In this document: positions 29,797-39,375 of the stretch, one piece after another
How positions within the stretch are numbered: position 1 is the stretch's first letter
Layout: each line of letters begins with the position of its first letter
Source of the DNA: Streptomyces leeuwenhoekii
Lineage (GTDB): Bacteria; Actinomycetota; Actinomycetes; Streptomycetales; Streptomycetaceae
Reading direction: 5' to 3'
Assembly: GCF_001013905.1 (NCBI RefSeq)
Contig: NZ_LN831790.1
Span: 1,674,001-1,738,000 of the forward strand
Length of the DNA stretch: 64,000 nt
Made by a program: the position numbers and the translations under genes
The notes under the pieces: model-generated
What the model saw: the letters and a program-made list of their open reading frames with translations, nothing else
Told to the model about the DNA's origin: nothing
The model's database searches: none

Positions 29797-31107
29797 TCAC
29801 TCCTGGGGCGTGGTCTCCTCCCGCACCACCTGCTGGGCCACCCGGAAGGCCCGGTTCGCGGCGGGCACACCGCAGTAGACCGCCGTCTGCAGCAGCACTT
29901 CCTTGATCTCGTCCGGGGTGAGCCCGTTGCGCAGGGCGGCCCGGGTGTGGGCGGCCAGGTCCTCCAGGTGGCCGCCGGCGGCCAGGGCGGTGAGGGCGAC
30001 ACAGGAGCGGGTACGGCGGTCCAGGCCGGGCCGGTTCCAGATCTCGCCCCAGGTGTAGCGGGTGAGGAACTCCTGGAAGTCCCCGGCGAAGTCGCCGGCC
30101 TCCGCCAGCGCCCCGTCGACGTGCGCGTCGCCGAGCACGTCGCGGCGCATCCTGAGCCCCGCGTCGTACGGGTCCGGGCGCTGGCCGGGCTGTGGCGGGC
30201 CCACGGCCGGGGCGATCTCGGCGACCGGCGCGACCGGCACGGCCTGCGGCGGCACGGTCGCGGCCGGGACCGGACGGACGGGCGCCGCGGGGATCGCGAT
30301 CTGCCCGGTGGAGGAGTCGTGCACGGGCTGCCAGGCGGTGCCGAAGTGCGTCGTCAGCAGGTCGGTGACGGCGACGGGCTGTTCGACGGGGACCAGGTGC
30401 GAGGCGCCGGGGACGACCGCGAGGCGGGCGTCGGGGATGCCGGCGACCAGCGTGCGGGCCTCGGCGGGGCCGGTGACCTGGTCGTCGGAGCCGACGAGGA
30501 CGAGGGTGGGCACGCCGACCCGGCCGAGCTCGGCCCGCACGTCGAACGCGGCGAGCGCCTCGCAGGCGGCGATGTAGCAGCCGGGGTCGGTGGTGCGGAC
30601 CATCTGCACGGCCCACTCCGTGATGGCGGGCTGCGCCGCGGCGAACCCGGCGGTGAACCACCGGTCGGGGGCGGTACGGGCGATGGGGTCGAGCCCGTTG
30701 GTCCGCACGACCACGCCGCGCTGCCGGAACTCGTCGGCCGTGCCGAACCTCGGCGAGGCGGCGATCAGCGCCAGGGAGGCGAGGCGCTCGGGGTGGCGCA
30801 GCGCCAGCTCCACCCCGATCGCGCCGCCGAACGCGCATCCCGCGTAGCCGAAACGCTGCACGCCGAGCCCGTCGAGGGTGGCGAGCAGACGGGTCGTCAG
30901 CTCGGCGACGGAGTCAGCCGGATGAGCCGGGGCACCGCCGTGGCCCGGCAGATCGAAGCGGACCACCCGCCACTGCTTGGCCAGCTCGGGCACCTGCCGG
31001 TCCCACATGTGCCATGTGGTACCCAGTGAGGGACCGAGGATCAGGACCGGGGCCTCTTCTGGCCCGTCAAAGCGGTATTGCAGGGTGTTCGACGGTGTCT
31101 CACTCAC
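29797..31107 (-). CDS. pcaL: PcaD-PcaC fusion: 3-oxoadipate enol-lactonase / 4-carboxymuconolactone decarboxylase
   Basis: A 436-residue bifunctional protein of the beta-ketoadipate pathway for protocatechuate. An alpha/beta-hydrolase domain (about 1-260) is joined by a Pro/Ala/Val-rich linker (265-315) to a carboxymuconolactone-decarboxylase domain (about 320-436, with LTALAAGGHLEDLAAHTRAAL). The nucleophile elbow, normally GxSxGG, reads G90-C-A-F-G-G, so position 92 is alanine (GCG at 30832-30834). The lactonase half may be inactive, or the motif may be a lineage variant. The GTG at 31107 gives the family N-terminus SETPSNTLQY; a GTG at 31131 is an alternative. No other pca genes are in the window. 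Confidence 0.87.
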   Translation of the reverse strand: MSETPSNTLQYRFDGPEEAPVLILGPSLGTTWHMWDRQVPELAKQWRVVRFDLPGHGGAPAHPADSVAELTTRLLATLDGLGVQRFGYAGCAFGGAIGVELALRHPERLASLALIAASPRFGTADEFRQRGVVVRTNGLDPIARTAPDRWFTAGFAAAQPAITEWAVQMVRTTDPGCYIAACEALAAFDVRAELGRVGVPTLVLVGSDDQVTGPAEARTLVAGIPDARLAVVPGASHLVPVEQPVAVTDLLTTHFGTAWQPVHDSSTGQIAIPAAPVRPVPAATVPPQAVPVAPVAEIAPAVGPPQPGQRPDPYDAGLRMRRDVLGDAHVDGALAEAGDFAGDFQEFLTRYTWGEIWNRPGLDRRTRSCVALTALAAGGHLEDLAAHTRAALRNGLTPDEIKEVLLQTAVYCGVPAANRAFRVAQQVVREETTPQE

Positions 31108-31249
31108 GCCCCAGACCCTCTCACGTCTCACGAAATCTCACACAACCAGGGGAAGCCGGCGGCTCGGTGCACCCGCGGCCCGACTCGTCGGGCACAGCCG
31201 ACGGCCTCGCCGATCGAGTCCGGACCTTCGGCGTGCACGCGTCCGCCTG

Positions 31250-31504
31250 AGGCAGTGCGGCCTCCTGGGCCTGGTCGTCAACCAGCTCCCCGAGATCGCC
31301 GATGCCCTCGCCGACCACCGTCCCGGCTACGACCCGTGGCCCGCCGTCCACCGTGAACCAGCCCGGCACGACCTGCCGGAGATTTCCGCGCTGCTCACCG
31401 CCCCCACCCTGCCCGGCAAGACCAACCTGCTGCTGCGCCGGGCGGCCGCGGACGGGGCGGCCGCCCGCTACCTGCCGCTGCCGGACCCCCTGCTGGGCGA
31501 CTGA
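31250..31504 (+). pseudogene. C-terminal remnant of an unidentified gene
   Basis: An 84-codon coding-like piece (GLLGLVVNQLPEIADAL, TLPGKTNLLLRRAA, YLPLPDPLLGD) ends in a stop at 31504, but its upstream continuation has no start or coherent sequence. I do not recognise the family. It faces the RHS-associated gene and overlaps that gene's last 12 codons on the other strand. I read it as debris from rearrangement at the edge of the RHS island. Confidence 0.4.
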
Positions 31505-32037
31505 CCGGGCGCCTGTGGCGGCGCGGGGTCGATCGCTCTCACCACGTGACCACCCGCATCCCCTCCCTCGCACTTCCAGACCGCACTTTCGCGGGCATAA
31601 CCCACATGCAGGCCGTGGCCGTGACGACCGCAGACGGGCCAGACCACGCGATAGTGACTCATGATGAATTCCTGCAACCCTTCCGCCACGGCGCCCGCAA
31701 CCTCTGCCCGGTCCGGCGTCGAGACCTCCACGGACTTGATGCGGACTACGCCGACCGGCCCCTGCTCCGGGTCGCGTGAATAATCGATGTAACAAAATTC
31801 CTCACCGGTGACCTCTTTGCCCGTCTCCTCCTCCGCCGACCTGCCGATCACCTCGAATGCCGCCCTTGCCATGCAAAAGGTCCGCGCGGTCCACAGTTCA
31901 CAGAATTCACTTTCCGGCATGTCTCCGAATTCGTCATACAGCTCGGACATCCACACCAGTACTTCTTCCGGAAGGTTCTCCCCCTGCCGCCAGACCGCTC
32001 GCAGCATCCTGTCCTGCCAGTCCGAGAAATTCGCCAT
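31468..32037 (-). CDS. Hypothetical protein, candidate immunity protein of the RHS locus
   Basis: A 189-residue soluble protein of clearly lower GC than its surroundings, located 134 bp downstream of the RHS gene on the same strand, the standard place for an immunity gene. The N-terminal half is acidic and helical (SDWQDRMLRAVWRQGENLPEE, FGDMPESEFCELW). The C-terminal part carries VCGRHGHGLHVG and a KCEGGDAGGHVV element, which could form a small zinc- or iron-binding knuckle and recalls tails of several uncharacterised Streptomyces proteins. The last 30 residues are low-complexity and run over the opposing remnant, as if the original stop had been lost. A GGAAGG lies upstream of the ATG. The immunity role is inferred from position only. 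Confidence 0.6.
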   Translation of the reverse strand: MANFSDWQDRMLRAVWRQGENLPEEVLVWMSELYDEFGDMPESEFCELWTARTFCMARAAFEVIGRSAEEETGKEVTGEEFCYIDYSRDPEQGPVGVVRIKSVEVSTPDRAEVAGAVAEGLQEFIMSHYRVVWPVCGRHGHGLHVGYARESAVWKCEGGDAGGHVVRAIDPAPPQAPGQSPSRGSGSGR

Positions 32038-32171
32038 CCCCGCCGCCTTCCGATGGGACTCGCCCGATCAAAGTTCACCTCGCGAAACAGTACATCGCCA
32101 GGGGAGAGTGGGATGCCCGCCTCTCCCCTGGCGATGCCTTCACGCGATGGTCCGGATCAACCCGAGGGTTC

Positions 32172-35100
32172 TCAGGTGAAAAGGCCGTACACGTTCAGAG
32201 TAGGATTCCGTACGCATATGCGTTGGACGGTGAATTTGCCGGAGAATTCAACGTTGTCGGTCCAGTCGAACCACGTCGTCATCCCCATGACCTTGTACTT
32301 TCCTCGATCCGGGTTTTTCTCCGTCGGAACTCCCCACGACCCGTGCCAGGTGTAGGTGCCTGACTCCAGGTGGCCGTAGTTCTGGTTCTTCCTGGCGTAG
32401 TACCCGGGAAGGACGATGCTGTACACGAACTTCAGAGCACCGTATTTCTTCCATATGGCCTTCAGCTTCACGTACCAAGTCAGACTGCACTTCGACTTCC
32501 CGGAGCAGTTCCGACTTATGCCCAGGGTGTAGTTTTTCGTCGACTTCTTCTGGTTTCGGTAGCTCAGCTCACCGCTGGTGTCCACCTGACCGATCGGGTC
32601 GGCGGGGTAGACGTAAGCGTTGGTGTTGCCGCCGTAGACCGGGTCGGTCTGGAGGAAGCGGCCGGTGGCCGGATCGTAGACGCGGACGCCCATGAGGGTG
32701 TAGCCGGCCAGGCCGTCGGTGGCGCGCTGGTAGGCGCCCAGGGAGCCGTACTTCGCCGCGGCGGCGGTGGCGTCCCGGGCGTTGCCGTACTCGTCGTACC
32801 GCTGGACCGTGGCGATGGCGGTCTCCGTATCCAGCCGGACGGAGATGTCACCGTGAAGGTTGGCCAGTTGGAGCACCGCGTCGCCGGTGGCACTGGTGGT
32901 GATGGCCAGGCCGCCGGAGAGATCGGAGACGTTGCGGCTGACCGTGGAAGCGGAGCCTGCCTTGGTGACCGTCCAGGAGGGAGTGTCGCAGCCACAGCTG
33001 TAGTGGTTCACCGTGGTGCTCGTCGTCGACCAGGTCGTGCCGTTGTCACCGGTGGTCGCGGTGGCGGAGGAGGCCAGGCGGCCGGCGGCGTCCAGGCCCC
33101 AGGTGGTACGGGTGGCGCCCACGGTCTCGCCGGCGACCAGGTCGTTGGCGTAGTAGGCCATGGCGTTGCCGGCCAGCTCGGTGGTCCGGCCGAAGGCGTC
33201 GTAGGTGTAGCCCTCGGCGATGAGCCGGTTCCCGGTGTCGTACTTGTACGCCGTGGTGGAGGTGGTGGCAGTGCCGTCCGCGGCAGTAAGGGTGGTGGTC
33301 AGTGACGTGCGGTTGTCATCGGTGTCGAAGGCGTAGGCACGCGAGGTCGTCGTCGTGCCGTCGCCGTCGGTGGCCAGGGTCAGCCGCCCGGCGGCGTCGT
33401 AGCCGTAGGCGGTGGTCACAGTTCCGCCGTCGGTCTGGGTGTGGCCGGTCTGCTTGCCGTGGATGGTGTAGGTCGCGGCATCGGAGAGCACGGTGGTGCC
33501 CGAGGAATCCGCGTAGGTCACAGCGGTCTGGTTGCCCGCCGGGTCGTAGGTCGTGGCCAGGGTGTAGCCACCGGGGAGGGACTCGCCGGTCAGAGCACCG
33601 TCGGCGTCGTAGGCGGTGGCCTTGGACACCCCGGCGACGGAGTCGGTGACGGACAGGGCCCGGCCGGTGGTGCCGTCGTAGGTGTAGGTGGTGGTGGAGG
33701 GCACCGAGTCGGACGCCGTCAGCGGGCGGTCGAGGATGTCGTAGGTGTAGGCGGTGGTGTTGCCCGCCCCGTCACTGTAGGAGACCGTCCGGCCCAGGGC
33801 GTCGTACGCCGTGGTGGAGGTCTGGCCGTTGGTGGTGGTCGTGGCGACCTGGCCGGTGGCCTCGTCGTAGGCGATCGTGGTGACCGGGATGCCCGTTCCG
33901 ATGCCGCCGGTGACGGTCGTCTTCAGCGGACGGCCTGCCGCGTCGGGCGTGGTGGTGGTCGTGCGGGTCACGTCGTTGGCGGTCTCGGCCTTGGTGGTGA
34001 CCTGGCCCCACCGGCCGTAGGTGTAGACGGTGGTGACGGCTCCGCCGGGGTTGGTCCCGCCGCCGGTGATGGCGGCGGCCGGGGCGGTCCTGCAGAGCAG
34101 GCCGTCCCACTCGGTCGAGGCGCAGGTGCCGGTGGCGTCCGCGTCGTAGTAGGTGTACGTCAGCGTGCCCGCGTCCGAGCCGGACGATCCGGGGGTGCGG
34201 GTGGTGGCCACGCGGCCCGCGTCGTCGTAGGTGGTCACCGTGGTGGCGGACTCGCCGCCACCGGTCGTGGCCAGCTCCCCGCCCGTGGACCAGTCGTAGG
34301 TGGTGGTCCTGGTCACGGTCTCCGCGTCGGTGGCGTAGCCGGCGATGACCGCACCCGTGGTGGAGGAGGTGACCAGGTCGGAGACCGCCGCGGTGGCGGG
34401 GGCGCCCTCGTCGTAGGCGTAGGAGGTGTGGGAGCGGGCCGGGACCACCGTGCCCGCGGCGAGGGTGGACTCGGCGGTGGTGCCGGTCAGTTTCTCGGCA
34501 AGGGTGATCTGGTGCAGTGGACCGTACTCGTCCGTCAGGCGGATGCCATCGGCGGAGTACCTCGACTCCGTTCCCAGCTGCCGGGCCCGGTCTGCGGTGG
34601 ACAGGTCCGTCAGGCCCAGGGCGGCCAGTTCCTTCTCCGCGTCGGGGGAGGCGCCCAGGGCGAGTTCCCGGTTGGCGGCGGTCAGGCCGGCGACCTCGTT
34701 GCCGTGCGAGTCGTATTCCGCGGTGGTGATCGCACCACCCGGACTCACGGCGTTGGTCTCTGCTCCGTTCGCGTTGATGTAACTGATCGTGGCCCGGTCA
34801 TAGGCGCCGGCTGTCAGGTCGCCGCCGGTGCTGGAGGCCGGAACACTGTCGGCGGGGAAGATCGCGGTGGCGTCGGTGGGTGCCTGCTCCTGACCCCAGG
34901 TCGCCACCGTGCCGGCGTCCATCTGGTACGGAGCCGAGTCACCGGACAGGGGTACGTCGTAGACCACGGTGGTGGTGGCGGTACCGGAGGTAGTGGTCTT
35001 CGAGCCCTTGGCCAAGCCGGAGCGGGAGGCCGACAGGAGCATGCCCGCCCCGGCGGTCAGCGTCGATCCCGCCTTGCCGTAGCCGAAGGTCCAGGGCAGC

Positions 35101-38100
35101 TGACCGGGGCTGGTGAGGGTGGCGACGCGGCCGTCGGAGTCGTAGGTGTACTCCGTCTTCAGCGCCGGGCTGATGCGGGGGTCCCAGACCTGGCGGAGCC
35201 GGCCGGAGGATTCGTACGCGTAGGAGGCGATGGTCTCGGCGGTGGAGGCCGAGGCACCGGGGGTGGTGGCCCACAGCCTGATCGCCTCGACCTGGCCCGC
35301 GTAGTCACCGAGCGCCGAGCCGGTGGCGGTGGTGGTGGAGGCGTAGACGTACTCCAGGACCCGGCAGCCCTTGGTGGTGGGGTCGGCCTGGCAGGTGGCC
35401 GCCTTGACCGCGCCGGTCGGGGAGATCACATACCTGGGGCGGGTGAGGGTCTTGCCGCCGGTGGTGACGGTCTGGGAGATGGTGGTGACCGTGGTGTCGT
35501 CCACCGCGGTGGCGGAGGAGGACAGGGTCCAGGTCGTGGCCGTGTCCGCCGCCTTGGCGAACACCGTGGTGTTGGCGTCGGTGTCGGTCAGCGTGAACGT
35601 CGCGCCGCTGAGCGCGCCCGTGAGCGTCAGGCTCTCGGCTCCGGTCTGCGGGGTCCAACCACCGGCTGCGTTCAGGGTGAAGGCGACCGCGCTGCCATCG
35701 GCGCTGAGCAGTTCGACCGAGGTGTCGGAGGTCTTGCGGATCTGGGTGTAGTCGCTCGCCTCGCTGGTGACCGAGGAGGTCCAGCCGGGGCCGAAGATCT
35801 CGGCCTGGCCCTCGGTGTCCGTGTCGTTGGAACGGGAGGAGTACGTGCGGTCCACGCTCACGTCGAACGCCGAGGCATCGGTGCCCGACAGCGTGTAGTC
35901 ACCAGTCAGCTCGTTGACCTCCCCGGGCCCGACGGCCGTGGTGACAGCGCTGCCGGCGTCGCGGTCGAGGGTGACCTCGACGGCCTGGGAGGTGCCGGTG
36001 GTGGTGCCGTCGGTGAAGGCGGCGCGCAGCTCGATCGCACCGTCTTCGGAGAGGGTGCTGACAGTGTGCCAGACCAGCTCGGTGGCGGTGCCGGAGGTGA
36101 CGGGGACCGGCCAGGCGGAGACGGCGTTGGAGGAGGCGGTGACGTCGGCGACCGGGATGGTGTGCCAGGAGTCGGTCTCGCCCCGGCGGTACTGCCAGGT
36201 GACGCCGGTGTAGGTGGTCAGGCCCTTGGCGGAGAGGGTCAGCCGACGGGCGGTGTCGTCACCGTCCTGCGGAGACAGGATCGCCGCGCCGTCCTCGCCC
36301 ACGCCGAAGGAGTACTTGGCCGTCGCAGAAGAAAGGTTTCCTCCGGAGTCGACCGTGCGGGCGTACAGCGTGTGCCATCCGTCGGCAGGACTGATGCCCA
36401 CAGTCGCGGAGTCGCCTCCGTTACCGTCGACGGTGTCCAGCTTCTTGTTCGGCAGAGCGCTGTTGTCCAGGCCCCAGTAGTACCCGGCGCCGTCGGAGGA
36501 GGACGTGTCGAGCGTGCAGGACACCGCGTCGGCGGCCTTCGCGGTCCAGCCGTCCTCCGGGTACGTGGCACAGGAGACGGTAGGCGCCGCGGGCTTGCCG
36601 GTGTTCAGCACGAACGTGGTGTACGACGACCAACTGCCGTAGTCCGTACCGTCATGGGCTCGCACCCGGTAGCGCAGGTGCGCCCCGGACGGGAACGCGG
36701 AAGCCGACGGGACGGCCAGCGTGGCCGTCGAGCCGGAGGACACCGACGGGCTGGTGGCGGTGTAGGAGTAACTGGTGTCCGCGTAGGCGGGATCCGCGGT
36801 GATCTCGAACTGGCCCTTGGTGCCGGAGCCGTCCGGGTCGGTCACCTTCGCCGAGAGGGTCGGGGTGAGGGAGGTGACGTAGCGCTTGCCGTTGTAGGCG
36901 TTGACCTGCGAGGGCGAGATCGCGAGGGAAGTCGGCGCCGACGGGTAGGAGTTGTACGTCACCGTGAGGTGCGGCTCGGTGGAGCCGTCCCCGGAGACGT
37001 AGTTGGCGGAGCGGAAGCGGCGCCAGGTCAGGGAGTCGGTCTCCGAGGCACCCGCGATCCGGACGCCGTAGTTGGGAGAACCGTCCGCCCAGGACTGCAC
37101 GATCGTGTCGGTGTCGAAGTTCACCGTGCCGGCCGGACAACTGGAGGAGTAGCCCTTGGCCACCGTGCTGGTGACCGCACCGGTGGCCGTGGTGGAGGGC
37201 TGCTCGGACCAGGTGATGTCCGACGACGACCAGGACGAGGTGATCCGGCGCACCTGTGTGCCGGCACCCGTGGTGGCGCAGGTCGAGGAGTAGTCCGAGT
37301 ACAGGCTCAGGTTGGTGTCGGTGATGTGCTTGCCCTTGAAGGCCGACACGTCGAACTTCAGGTACGAGCGGGCCTTCGTGGTGCCCGCGTCGTAGGTGCC
37401 CGACTTCAGCTCGGTGGAGGAGACCTGCGAGTCGGGGTAGTTGGTGGCCACCCAGGTGTCGGTGGTGACGGCCAGGGTGGAGGTGGGGTCGACGGTGACC
37501 GGGTAGGTCAGGTCCTGGTCGAAGTAGTCCGCGTCCGGCCGGAGCACCAGGGTCTGGGAGCCGTCGTCGGCCGTCTCGACCTTCGTGCCCACCCTGGCCT
37601 GGTGCCTGGACTCACCCGAGGCGTCATCCTTGGAGGAGTCCCACATCATCGGCGCGGGAGCTTCGGCGGCCAGCTTGCCGTCGGAGTCTGTCAGCAGCAG
37701 ATGACCCGACTCGGCCACCGACAGCTTCAGGCCCTCCAGTTCCAGCGGGATCCGGTATTCCGGTACCTCGTCGGGCTTGGTGTCCAGTACCACGTTCTGG
37801 CTGAAGCCCTGCGCCAGCGCGGTCACCGTCAGGGTCTGGCCGCCGCCCAGGTCGTAGGAGGCGGTGTCGTCCTCCACCTTCGGCGTGGGCAGCTTCGACT
37901 CCCAGCCCAGGCCGAAGGACTTGGAGCCCTTGCCCAGCGAAACCAGCGACGTGTCCCCACCGTCCGACACCGCGATGTCCGCGGCCGCCACGTCCGGTTC
38001 CAGCGACGCGCCCGTGTCCGACAGCGATGTGTCGATGTCCTTCCAGGCACCCGCCACCTTCTGCCGGATCGGCCCGGCGTAGGTGGTCGTCTGCAGATCA

Positions 38101-38417
38101 CCGGAGGGCAGGGCGTACGTCGTCGACGTCTCCGTCCGCTCCGAGCGCGCCTCGATCTTCCGGTCCTGCAACCGCGCCATCAGCAGCGCCGCCTCGGTCG
38201 AATCCGCCGTCGGCGCCGCCGGCTTCCTGGTCGGGGTTGCCGTCACTCCGGTGGTGTCCGGCTCGGCGGCGAACGCCGTACCCGTCTCCAGCGGCACCAG
38301 CGCGGTCTCCGCCGCCAGAACGGCGGCTACCGCCCAGGCAGTCCGTCTCAGCGAGGCGCGCGACGAACCCGTCCGCTCCCCGAAGAGCGGGAAGACTCTT
38401 CTTCCCTTGGGTCTCAT
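32172..38417 (-). CDS. Secreted RHS-repeat protein with variable C-terminal tip (polymorphic toxin candidate)
   Basis: A 2,081-residue protein. Residues about 1-54 are a long signal peptide (twin-arginine-free, ending TGTAFAAEP). A DNRLRE-like beta domain lies around 340-500 (SYLKFDVSAFKGKHI, YSDYSSTC), then Ig/fibronectin-like segments to about 850, then a long series of YD/RHS repeats (YDAAGRL, YDEATGQV, YTYDGTTGR). The RHS core ends with the hallmark GVRVYDPATGRFLQTDPVYGG and DPIGQVDTSGE. About 130 residues follow that differ in composition (Lys/Tyr/Trp-rich, two CxxxxxC-like cysteines, lower GC): this is the exchangeable tip, with no fold I recognise. The start is the ATG at 38417, with AGGAG 6 nt upstream. 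A presumed immunity gene follows. Toxin activity is inferred from architecture. Confidence 0.88.
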   Translation of the reverse strand: MRPKGRRVFPLFGERTGSSRASLRRTAWAVAAVLAAETALVPLETGTAFAAEPDTTGVTATPTRKPAAPTADSTEAALLMARLQDRKIEARSERTETSTTYALPSGDLQTTTYAGPIRQKVAGAWKDIDTSLSDTGASLEPDVAAADIAVSDGGDTSLVSLGKGSKSFGLGWESKLPTPKVEDDTASYDLGGGQTLTVTALAQGFSQNVVLDTKPDEVPEYRIPLELEGLKLSVAESGHLLLTDSDGKLAAEAPAPMMWDSSKDDASGESRHQARVGTKVETADDGSQTLVLRPDADYFDQDLTYPVTVDPTSTLAVTTDTWVATNYPDSQVSSTELKSGTYDAGTTKARSYLKFDVSAFKGKHITDTNLSLYSDYSSTCATTGAGTQVRRITSSWSSSDITWSEQPSTTATGAVTSTVAKGYSSSCPAGTVNFDTDTIVQSWADGSPNYGVRIAGASETDSLTWRRFRSANYVSGDGSTEPHLTVTYNSYPSAPTSLAISPSQVNAYNGKRYVTSLTPTLSAKVTDPDGSGTKGQFEITADPAYADTSYSYTATSPSVSSGSTATLAVPSASAFPSGAHLRYRVRAHDGTDYGSWSSYTTFVLNTGKPAAPTVSCATYPEDGWTAKAADAVSCTLDTSSSDGAGYYWGLDNSALPNKKLDTVDGNGGDSATVGISPADGWHTLYARTVDSGGNLSSATAKYSFGVGEDGAAILSPQDGDDTARRLTLSAKGLTTYTGVTWQYRRGETDSWHTIPVADVTASSNAVSAWPVPVTSGTATELVWHTVSTLSEDGAIELRAAFTDGTTTGTSQAVEVTLDRDAGSAVTTAVGPGEVNELTGDYTLSGTDASAFDVSVDRTYSSRSNDTDTEGQAEIFGPGWTSSVTSEASDYTQIRKTSDTSVELLSADGSAVAFTLNAAGGWTPQTGAESLTLTGALSGATFTLTDTDANTTVFAKAADTATTWTLSSSATAVDDTTVTTISQTVTTGGKTLTRPRYVISPTGAVKAATCQADPTTKGCRVLEYVYASTTTATGSALGDYAGQVEAIRLWATTPGASASTAETIASYAYESSGRLRQVWDPRISPALKTEYTYDSDGRVATLTSPGQLPWTFGYGKAGSTLTAGAGMLLSASRSGLAKGSKTTTSGTATTTVVYDVPLSGDSAPYQMDAGTVATWGQEQAPTDATAIFPADSVPASSTGGDLTAGAYDRATISYINANGAETNAVSPGGAITTAEYDSHGNEVAGLTAANRELALGASPDAEKELAALGLTDLSTADRARQLGTESRYSADGIRLTDEYGPLHQITLAEKLTGTTAESTLAAGTVVPARSHTSYAYDEGAPATAAVSDLVTSSTTGAVIAGYATDAETVTRTTTYDWSTGGELATTGGGESATTVTTYDDAGRVATTRTPGSSGSDAGTLTYTYYDADATGTCASTEWDGLLCRTAPAAAITGGGTNPGGAVTTVYTYGRWGQVTTKAETANDVTRTTTTTPDAAGRPLKTTVTGGIGTGIPVTTIAYDEATGQVATTTTNGQTSTTAYDALGRTVSYSDGAGNTTAYTYDILDRPLTASDSVPSTTTYTYDGTTGRALSVTDSVAGVSKATAYDADGALTGESLPGGYTLATTYDPAGNQTAVTYADSSGTTVLSDAATYTIHGKQTGHTQTDGGTVTTAYGYDAAGRLTLATDGDGTTTTSRAYAFDTDDNRTSLTTTLTAADGTATTSTTAYKYDTGNRLIAEGYTYDAFGRTTELAGNAMAYYANDLVAGETVGATRTTWGLDAAGRLASSATATTGDNGTTWSTTSTTVNHYSCGCDTPSWTVTKAGSASTVSRNVSDLSGGLAITTSATGDAVLQLANLHGDISVRLDTETAIATVQRYDEYGNARDATAAAAKYGSLGAYQRATDGLAGYTLMGVRVYDPATGRFLQTDPVYGGNTNAYVYPADPIGQVDTSGELSYRNQKKSTKNYTLGISRNCSGKSKCSLTWYVKLKAIWKKYGALKFVYSIVLPGYYARKNQNYGHLESGTYTWHGSWGVPTEKNPDRGKYKVMGMTTWFDWTDNVEFSGKFTVQRICVRNPTLNVYGLFT

Positions 38418-39009
38418 CGGCAACTCCTGCGATGCCTCGCGGAACCTGATGTTCCGCGAGCGGTTGATCAAAGGTCGAGATCTTGTGAAGAAATGTCAAG
38501 CTCGCGGTCCTTCAAGATCGACTTGGATACTTCCGGCGGGGTGCAAAGCGGGACCAATGAGGGGGAACGCGGGGACATATTGCTTGCGTTCAGGCGCGGG
38601 TCCCTCCGCCGCTCACCGGTCCGTTCTTCGCTGCGGAATGAACCAAGACGTCCTCGACCCGACCGCGCCCCGCGCATGCCCGGTCCGTCGGCCGGACACC
38701 GGGATTTCCCGGGCGGCGCCCGCGGGTTCGGCGGGGCGGCGGGGACCGACGCGGGCCCGGGACACGCGGCTGGACGATTGTTCGGCCGGGTCGGCGAAGG
38801 CTCCGTGGGGGCGACGCCCGGTCACCCTGGCGGTGGACGCCACGACGCGGAGCAGGCCGCGGTGTGCGGGAGGACGGGTCGCGGTCCCGCACGTCCACGG
38901 GGCGGACGCAGCAGCGTCGGCTGTGAGCAGGCGCCGTCAGCAGCAGGACGCTGCGGCGGCGCCGGGTGAAGCAGCGCGGGGTACAACCTGGTGTGCGGCC
39001 GCGCCCGTG
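38418..39009. other. Gene-free interval upstream of the RHS gene
   Basis: About 590 bp without a supported gene. The first 200 bp are AT-richer and should hold the RHS promoter, but no clear -35/-10 pair or operator stands out. The rest is GC-rich; the longer open frames in it have no coherent sequence. Confidence 0.4.
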
Positions 39010-39240
39010 CCCGCCTTGGCGGATCGAGGCCCTCTCGGAGCGCACCGAGACGTCGACGACATGGGTGAACAAGGACGGCAGCCTCACGACCGAGTTCGCG
39101 GCCGGCCCGGTCCGTTTCGAGCGGGACGGCAAGTGGCTCGACGTCGACGTCGAACTGCGTGAATGCGGCTCGGGGGCCGGTCGCGCACCCGGAGGGCCTG
39201 CGGCTGGCCGGCAGGACAGGCACGTCGGCGAAGTCCGTTC
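39010..39240 (+). pseudogene. Remnant of a second RHS/secreted repeat protein, inverted
   Basis: The plus strand encodes RIEALSERTETSTTW, then LTTEFAAGPVRFERDGKW and LDVDVELRE, clearly homologous to the N-terminal region of the adjacent RHS protein (KIEARSERTETSTTY, GAWKDIDTSL). The frame is lost near 39165, and a continuation (PVAHPEGLRLAGRTGTSAKS) appears in another frame. About 45 bp at 39019-39064 match the complement of about 38111-38158 closely, so the two lie as inverted repeats. This is debris of a related gene on the opposite strand, evidence of rearrangement at the island's edge. Confidence 0.65.
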
Positions 39241-39267
39241 ACCCCTGGCGAGACAAGGACTCTCGCG

Positions 39268-39300
39268 GAGGGGCTGCCGTGCACATCACGGCAGCCCCTC
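39268..39300. terminator. Perfect 14-bp stem terminator
   Basis: GAGGGGCTGCCGTG (39268-39281) pairs perfectly with 39287-39300 around a 5-nt loop. It lies 76 bp beyond the stop of the minus-strand GNAT gene and shields that gene from the RHS remnant. Confidence 0.8.
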
Positions 39301-39375
39301 GTGCGGCAGCCTCGCGTCGGCGGGGAGTGACGGCGACCTCCGCGTCGAGCCCTGCGGTGCCCGTTCGGCCGTCCC

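Noticed and set aside
33441..38969. Very long open frame on the plus strand opposite the RHS gene
   Set aside because: It is the antisense of the RHS gene; composition is Val/Gly/Arg-rich with no motif, and the absence of stops follows from high GC and the repeated codon pattern.
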